From Viola odorata (taxonomy: Eukaryota > Streptophyta > Magnoliopsida > Malpighiales > Violaceae), in NCBI GenBank assembly GCA_963691705.1, contig OY829539.1, positions 76,047,255 to 76,111,254 on the forward strand: a DNA stretch of 64,000 nucleotides. Reading direction: 5' to 3'. Positions 58,138-64,000 of this stretch are shown here, one piece after another. A program made the position numbers and the translations under genes. The notes below the pieces were generated by a model. It was not told the DNA's origin, did no database searches, and was given only the letters and a program-made list of their open reading frames with translations. Numbering within the stretch: position 1 is the stretch's first letter; every line of letters starts with the position of its first letter.

Positions 58138-61100
58138 ATGAATCTTGGTAGCAACGGTAAGGGATCCATGTCGACAGCAACTTCCGGCGTCGGTCGGAAG
58201 AGTGGGGATGTAGTTTCTGATCAGTTTCCGGCAGGGCTTCGTGTCTTGGTTGTTGATGATGATCCGACATGCCTCATGATCTTGGAGAAGATGCTCAGAA
58301 CATGCTATTACGAAGGTTTATTACCCACTTTGATTAAAACTATGACTATACTTGTCTTTCAAGTTTGAATTTGCCCTTTTTCTTTTCTGTATCTTACTAG
58401 GTTATTTTGGGGTACTCTTCATGCCCTTGTTTCATTTAATTGGTCACCTCTGGTGATGTTTTTGATTGATTTTGCTCATGGAAGATGCGGGGGGTGGGAA
58501 ATAGAACAGTTTGAATGTGTTTGGATTTAGGAGTGGTGTCACATCTGTAACTGTTTGAGGTATAATTATGGTTTGAATCAAATTCGTAGGTCAATCTTTA
58601 AGTCCATGGCTTGGTTGAAATAGCACAGTTTGGTTCTGTTGTTTTTCAGGCTATTCCTTGTTTTAGGAGATTACTTTTGAGTTTTGGTACTTTCCCCTCT
58701 GCTCAGTAGTGTGGGTGTGGTTTAGGAGAGATAAGGTGGATCATATCTGTGCAATTTGGCTGACTTGTTTAGTTTGTATGCAAATTTTCAGTTACAAAAT
58801 GCAATCGAGCCGAGCGTGCTTTGTCCTTGCTCCGAGAGAACAGACATGGGTATGATATTGTTATAAGTGATGTCCATATGCCAGACATGGATGGATTTAA
58901 GCTCCTTGAACACATTGGGCTGGAGATGGATCTGCCTGTTATCAGTAAGTCGATCACTTGCTATTTGCTATTACTTCACATGGATTTATTGTCCTATGTG
59001 TCTCGAAGAATTCATATCTTGATGAAGTATCTCACACATCACATATGAACTTCACAGTGATGTCGGCAGACGATGGGAAACAAGTTGTTATGAAGGGTGT
59101 CACTCATGGTGCTTGTGATTACCTGATCAAGCCTGTTCGCATTGAGGCTTTGAGGAACATATGGCAGCATGTGATTCGGAAGAAGAAGACTGAGTGGAAG
59201 GATTTAGAGCAATCAGGTAGCGCAGAAGAGGGAGATAGGCAGCCAAAACAATCCGAGGATGCCGATTACTCATCCTCAGCAAATGAAGGTAGTTGGAGAA
59301 GTTCAAAGAGAAGGAAGGATGAGGATGAAGAAACAGAGGACAGGGATGATACATCCAACTTAAAGAAGCCGCGTGTGGTTTGGTCAGTTGAGTTGCATCA
59401 GCAGTTTGTCGCAGCAGTTAATCAATTAGGAATTGACAGTAAGCAACATCTTCCATTTTACTTTTCTCGTCTGCTGCACCCACAAAGTATAAATAACTGA
59501 CCGAGATAGATTGAACAATTTTCTGGTCACGAGCCGAATCTTGTTGCGATATAAACAATAGAATTGTGTTTACACTTATGTTATGTTATTTGATGTCCTC
59601 ACATACTTTTATCTTTTATGTGCATACAGAGGCTGTTCCCAAAAAGATTCTAGAGTTGATGAATGTTCCTGGGCTCACTAGGGAAAATGTTGCCAGCCAC
59701 CTTCAGGTATGGGATAAATATACTTTTGGAATGGTCAAGCATTATTTAGAATTCATGCAAGTGTATCATCTTTCTTGTTTACTTACTTGGCTATCTCCCA
59801 CACTTACCCTTAAAGTTTTATTCTCGAGATGTACTCATAATCTTACTGTTTGGAACAGAAATATCGGTTGTATCTTAGAAGGTTAAGTGGAACCCCATCG
59901 CACACAAACAATTTAACCAACTCCTTCCTTGGAACTCAAGAAGCACCTTACGGGTTATCCTCCCTCAGTGGGATTGACCTACAAACCCTTGCTGCCACTG
60001 GTCAGCTTCCAGCACAAAGTCTTGCCACGCTCCAAGCATCGGGACTTGGTCGTTCAACAGCCAAAGCTAGAATGCCCTTGCCTGTTGTTGATCAGAGAAA
60101 CCTTTTCAGCTTTGAAAATCCTAAAATAAGATTTGGTGACGGGCAACAACACTTGACCAGTGGTAAGCAGATGAACTTACTTCATGGAATTCCAACAACC
60201 ATGGAGCCAAAGCAGCTTGTCAATTTTCATCATTCTGGGCAATCCCTCGGGGGTATGACTATGCAGGTCAATGCGCATGGAGGCCAAGGTGGTCAAAGTG
60301 GCGCATTGTTGATGCAGATGTCTCAGCAACAGTCGAGGGTACAAATGCTCAATGAAAATAGTGGCAACCACGTCTCTAGGCTTCCAGCAACCATGGGACA
60401 GCCCATTATGTCAAATGCAATCGCTGGTGGCTTAGCAAGAAATGGATTAGCTGAAAATGGCAGAGGAAGTGGATACAATTCAGTTTCACAATCTTCTTCA
60501 ATGCTGAATCTTCCCTTGAACAACTCCGCAGAATTGCCAGGGACTACTTTTCCTCTTGGAAGTACTCCAGGGATGTCAAGTCTCAATCCTATAGGAGAGT
60601 ACCGAGAAGAAGTTGACCCTGAAATAAAAGGGTCAGGGGGATTCGTCCCGAGTTATGATATTTTTAGTGATTTGAACCAGCACAAGTCCAATGATTGGGA
60701 ATTGCACAATATAAGCTTGCCATTTAATCCTTCTCAACAAACGAACAATCTGCAAAGCAACCTTGATGTTGGACCATCAGTTTTAGGTCATCAAGGGTAT
60801 TCTTCTGGCCAAAGGAATGGACAGAACAGGGATATATCTTCCGTGGTCAAGCCAATGTTTTCAGCGGCAGATGCAACTGGTCATTTGAATGGACATAGTG
60901 GTGGACAACATATGAGCCCTTATTTTTCTGAGAATTCAGTGAGGGTTAAGGCTGAAAGAGTGTCCGATCAAAATACCCTCTTTCCTGAGCAGTTTGGTCA
61001 GGAAGATCTCATGAGCGCACTTCTGAAACAAGTGAGATCCCATCCCTTTTGTCTGTCCTAAATGCTTGGTTGCTTGTAACCGTATTCGCAGTTCTTCAAA

Positions 61101-61222
61101 ATTTCAGTTGTACTTACAGTTCTTTTGAAATTTTGTCTCGTTCGCAGCAGCAGGGAGGCATCGGACCAGCTGAAAACGACTTTGACTTTGATGGGTATCC
61201 CCTGGATAATATTCAAGTCTAG
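58138..61222 (+). CDS. Type-B two-component response regulator (ARR1/ARR2-like)
   Basis: Six exons: 58138-58315, 58792-58944, 59058-59438, 59630-59706, 59859-61031, 61148-61222; 2037 nt, 678 aa. Receiver domain (residues ~30-150): [16 protein letters not shown], phospho-acceptor Asp in [25 protein letters not shown] and the conserved Lys in [19 protein letters not shown] nuclear signal precedes a GARP/Myb-like DNA-binding domain ([20 protein letters not shown] ... [29 protein letters not shown]). A Gln/Asn/Ser-rich activation region follows. Family role: His-Asp phosphorelay output of cytokinin signalling, activating genes in the nucleus. All key residues are present. The last intron ends in CAGCAGCAG, giving alternative acceptors. 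Confidence 0.95.
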
Positions 61223-62530
61223 GACTGCCTGATTCTAATCACTGTTGCAGTTGAGATGTACATACCTGTTGTTACAATCAGTCTGCAATCAGCGCATCGC
61301 AATTTGAGATAGGATTTGCTCGATACGGCCAAGCCACATTTCGTTTGTGAATAGTGTTCAGCCAGATTAATTTGGTTAAATTAGCGACAAATGGGAAGTG
61401 GAGGTGGAAAGACATTGGTGGAAGAAGTATGCCAAGCCTTTATGGGCTATCGCCGCGTGATATGCAAAGGTGTGTGCGCAAAATTTTGGCTTCCACTCAT
61501 TGGCAAACTTTAGCAAGAAAGCAACTAATTGTAGGAGGGTGCTGGAGAAGGTGTCATCCCATTGTTTGAGTTGTGAAAAAAAAAAATCTTAGACATCTGC
61601 AGAATTTTAGGAGCTTTTTCTTCTAACTCTTAAGGAATTTTTGTTTTAATTTATATTTTTATTATTTTAAGGAATTTTCCTTGATGTACATAATTTCATT
61701 TGAGTGCTCTAGACACAAGTCTGAGTATTTATTTGTTTTAAATGGATGTTTTATAGTACTCAGAGTTTCTGTATCATCTTTACTGACAACCTCAGCATCC
61801 TAGTCAGCTATTTCGTCAGCTAGTTACAGAGCTGTGCAACTTCTAAGAAAGGTAACTTTTAATAGGTAAAGAGGGGACTGGAACGTGAGTTCATATTGAT
61901 ACTTAGCTAGCCGGGCAAGCTACACTTGCTGTGGTTTCCTTACCATTTCTGCTGGTACACCGAATAATTACAAGAATCATACTTTCACAAACAAGTTTAC
62001 GTATATAAAGCAATGACGGAGACTGGAAATCACATGAACGACCGCAGTGATTCCACATTTCATAAGGATTGGCTTACCTTTCAACGACAAAGTTGCCACT
62101 ACATTTAGAAGATGCTGACATTTTCAGGGTTCTTTCAACTGCAGTTAATATCAGGCAAAACTGATCACCAGTGTCAAGAATAAAGTACAGACAAGTGCCA
62201 GTACCGTCTAACAAAAGGCGACGAATAAGATAAAGCACAAAGAGAAATGAGGTGTAAAGGATTATTTGAGCAAAATCCTGTTCAACGATTCCTGAGCATA
62301 ATATCAAATTGTACACTAGCTTTAAAAATGCCTTCACAGTGATGTATACAATCCCCGTCCAGATGCGCACATCATGTCTAACGACGATGATAAAAAATAT
62401 CAAGTCCTGTATATACCTAGCTTGGTGTGCGCTATATCTGGAGGTTTTACATGAACTGACTGTCAAACACTGAAAGAATGAAAAAAAAAAAATGAAATGT
62501 TTGCTACAACACCGGTTTCGCGTCTCAGAG
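61223..62530. other. Convergent 3' regions of the response regulator and COBRA-like gene
   Basis: Probable 3' UTRs. A 130-codon minus-strand ORF (62074-62466) is hydrophobic but has no family signature and lies beyond the COBRA-like stop codon. Confidence 0.5.
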
Positions 62531-64000
62531 CTATTGCAGCACTAACAAGAACAATGCAAGTGATACGATGAATGAAAGAATTGTAGCTGCGGCCCTTCTG
62601 TTACTGTTGCTTGTTGGGTATATTTGTGGAAGAGAACACTCTTCACCATTGAAGAATACTTTTGAGGGAAACAGATCACCGGCAGCGACGTTAAGTCCAG
62701 GAGTTTGTTTCTTGGTAAATGAGATAACTGACTGCTGCTTCCCAGGCACCCGAGGATCCTTTAGTGGGTTTGAGGCATCAGATTCAGCAACAAGATATTC
62801 CAATCCAGGAAGCCCTTGCATGAAGATGGTATTGTTGACACCTTCTAATAAACTTCCATTGAAGGAATACACGGCTTCAAAACCAGGTGCTGCATTGTTC
62901 AGTTGCACTGCCATGAACCAATCAGGAAACGCCATCTCTTCCCAATTGAAGATTGTGACCCTTGAAGACCATCCTCGGCTATAGTCAGCATTTACATGCC
63001 AGTTAATGCTGACCCCACAGTTGTCGCCACAAGGCATTGGGTTCGGAACTGATAAATGTTTAATACCTGCCCAGGCCTTAGTGATGGCAGTCCGGTTCTC
63101 AAATGGAACAAGAAGTGCCTGTGGTGGAAGAAGAATAGCAGGAGCCGCAGCATTACAAGTACGAGCAGAGTTACTTGGGCAACCACATGCACAAGTATTG
63201 CATGGGATGATAGAGTCATTATAGAAAGCAGAGAATGATACACAGCATCTAGGACTTGCTCCCTTGAGCTGGGTGATATTGCACACCACCTGCCAGGTGG
63301 CAAAGGCAGTTGAATTTGATGGTAACCCAGATGGGTCTGGAAATTGTGAAGGACTTACCCTAACAGGAGGTCCGCATTTATAATCAGGGTTCAGAGTCCC
63401 ATTTATCCTCCAATTCTGCGGAGGCGTGATCTGCGACCGATTAAGATCTGGAGGCATTTTGAAGACCTGCATCTGGAAAACTGAAGTTGATTTGGTTGGA
63501 TCCATTGATGGTGGCAAGATAGTACCATTTCGGCAACAAGAAGGTATCAGTCCAAAAGTTGTGTCGTTGGCTTTTGTCGGAGGTAGGTCAATTATTGTTG
63601 GCCTTCTTTCACAGTTTAAAACAGTGGAGAAGTCCAGGTCTCCGTAGAATGTCCCTTGGCGACCAAAGATGCAATCAGATGAATCAACAACAGAGGGATA
63701 AGCTCCTTTCATGGTTTGAATAAATTCATCCCTCATCCAGTCCCAACTCAATTTCCAGCTATCCAAACGACCCAACGGATTATGGTTTGCAATCGCAACC
63801 TGTGCCCAGTAACTTGAGTCATATGTTCTGAGCACATCATACGTAATTGTAAGATCCCCATCTTGACGCGGCAGGAACTCTTCGTCCACTGTGATGATCG
63901 ATTTAACGTTTGGGTCTGGGGTGCAACAGACATGCATCAAACTACCTGAGAAAACCAAAAGAAGATTGCCATCAACAGGTGTAAGAGCCGATAAAATTCT
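62531..64000 (-). CDS. COBL7: COBRA-like protein, COBL7 type (C-terminal part; 5' end outside window)
   Basis: One frame is open from the window edge (64000) to the stop at 62531, ~489 residues. COBRA-domain blocks: [40 protein letters not shown], then [14 protein letters not shown] Cys-rich CCVS region ([27 protein letters not shown]), [20 protein letters not shown] and [15 protein letters not shown]. Many N-glycosylation sequons. The C-terminus is hydrophobic after a small-residue stretch (NSNRRAAA), the GPI-anchor signal. Family role: cell-surface proteins affecting cellulose orientation. Spacing and [32 protein letters not shown] resemble the COBL7-COBL11 subgroup, which has an extra N-terminal domain. 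Confidence 0.92.
   Translation of the reverse strand, partial: RILSALTPVDGNLLLVFSGSLMHVCCTPDPNVKSIITVDEEFLPRQDGDLTITYDVLRTYDSSYWAQVAIANHNPLGRLDSWKLSWDWMRDEFIQTMKGAYPSVVDSSDCIFGRQGTFYGDLDFSTVLNCERRPTIIDLPPTKANDTTFGLIPSCCRNGTILPPSMDPTKSTSVFQMQVFKMPPDLNRSQITPPQNWRINGTLNPDYKCGPPVRVSPSQFPDPSGLPSNSTAFATWQVVCNITQLKGASPRCCVSFSAFYNDSIIPCNTCACGCPSNSARTCNAAAPAILLPPQALLVPFENRTAITKAWAGIKHLSVPNPMPCGDNCGVSINWHVNADYSRGWSSRVTIFNWEEMAFPDWFMAVQLNNAAPGFEAVYSFNGSLLEGVNNTIFMQGLPGLEYLVAESDASNPLKDPRVPGKQQSVISFTKKQTPGLNVAAGDLFPSKVFFNGEECSLPQIYPTSNSNRRAAATILSFIVSLALFLLVLQ

Noticed and set aside
62074..62466. 130-codon hydrophobic minus-strand ORF
   Set aside because: Lies beyond the COBRA-like stop and has no signature; could not be linked to any exon.
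62568..63647. Plus-strand ORFs opposite the COBRA-like gene
   Set aside because: Antisense frames with no family signature; the minus strand encodes a clear COBRA domain.

Overview
The window is nuclear DNA of a eudicot plant. The evidence is intron-rich genes of plant-specific families (polygalacturonase-type GH28, HIPP metallochaperone, PR-10/MLP, Di19, type-B response regulator, COBRA-like), a cytosolic-type tRNA-Thr, A+T-rich intergenic DNA, Stowaway-type MITEs and LTR retrotransposon DNA. The species cannot be fixed from sequence alone; the PR-10 sequences look asterid-like, but that is a weak inference. Exon structures below were derived by eye from splice sites and reading-frame continuity. 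All six complete multi-exon genes outside the PR-10 cluster close to an exact multiple of three.

Layout. 1-2.84 kb (-): 5' part of a nucleolar pumilio protein (APUM24/PUF6 type). 2.9-11 kb: gene-free DNA with several MITEs and a ~1 kb fold-back element. 11.4-14.3 kb (+): secreted GH28 protein. 15.35-18.94 kb (+): UTP5/WDR43, a small-subunit processome WD40 protein. 19.3-19.8 kb: duplicated segment, one copy carrying a MITE and the other preserving the empty site. 20.2-21.3 kb (-): heavy-metal isoprenylated protein with a Pro-Gln repeat tail. 24-26.8 kb: nested DNA transposons, one carrying two tRNA-like relics. 27.2-34.2 kb: four PR-10/Bet v 1 genes (one +, three -). 34.6-42.6 kb: a non-autonomous LTR retrotransposon with unrecognised ORFs, a second LTR-like insertion inside it, and a 200-N assembly gap. 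42.6-45.2 kb: gene debris (promoter stub of a fifth PR-10 gene, F-box pseudogene, 4CL-like fragment between inverted repeats). 46-48.3 kb (+): DUF789 protein. 49.5-51.1 kb (-): Di19 zinc-finger gene with an AT-AC intron. 51.54 kb (+): tRNA-Thr(AGU). 51.8-52.3 kb (-): 3' part of a DPD1-like exonuclease. 58.1-61.2 kb (+): type-B cytokinin response regulator. 62.5-64 kb (-): C-terminal part of a COBRA-like protein.

The genes are mostly functionally independent. The main functional link is that the two ribosome-biogenesis genes (APUM24, UTP5) share a promoter style of TGGGCC/GGCCCA motifs plus a variant telo-box. The most unusual signals are the AT-AC intron of Di19, two GC-AG introns, exon-restricted near-identity between two PR-10 paralogues, the broken fifth PR-10 copy next to the retroelement, the retroelement ORF with an internal domain duplication, and an in-window empty site proving a MITE insertion.
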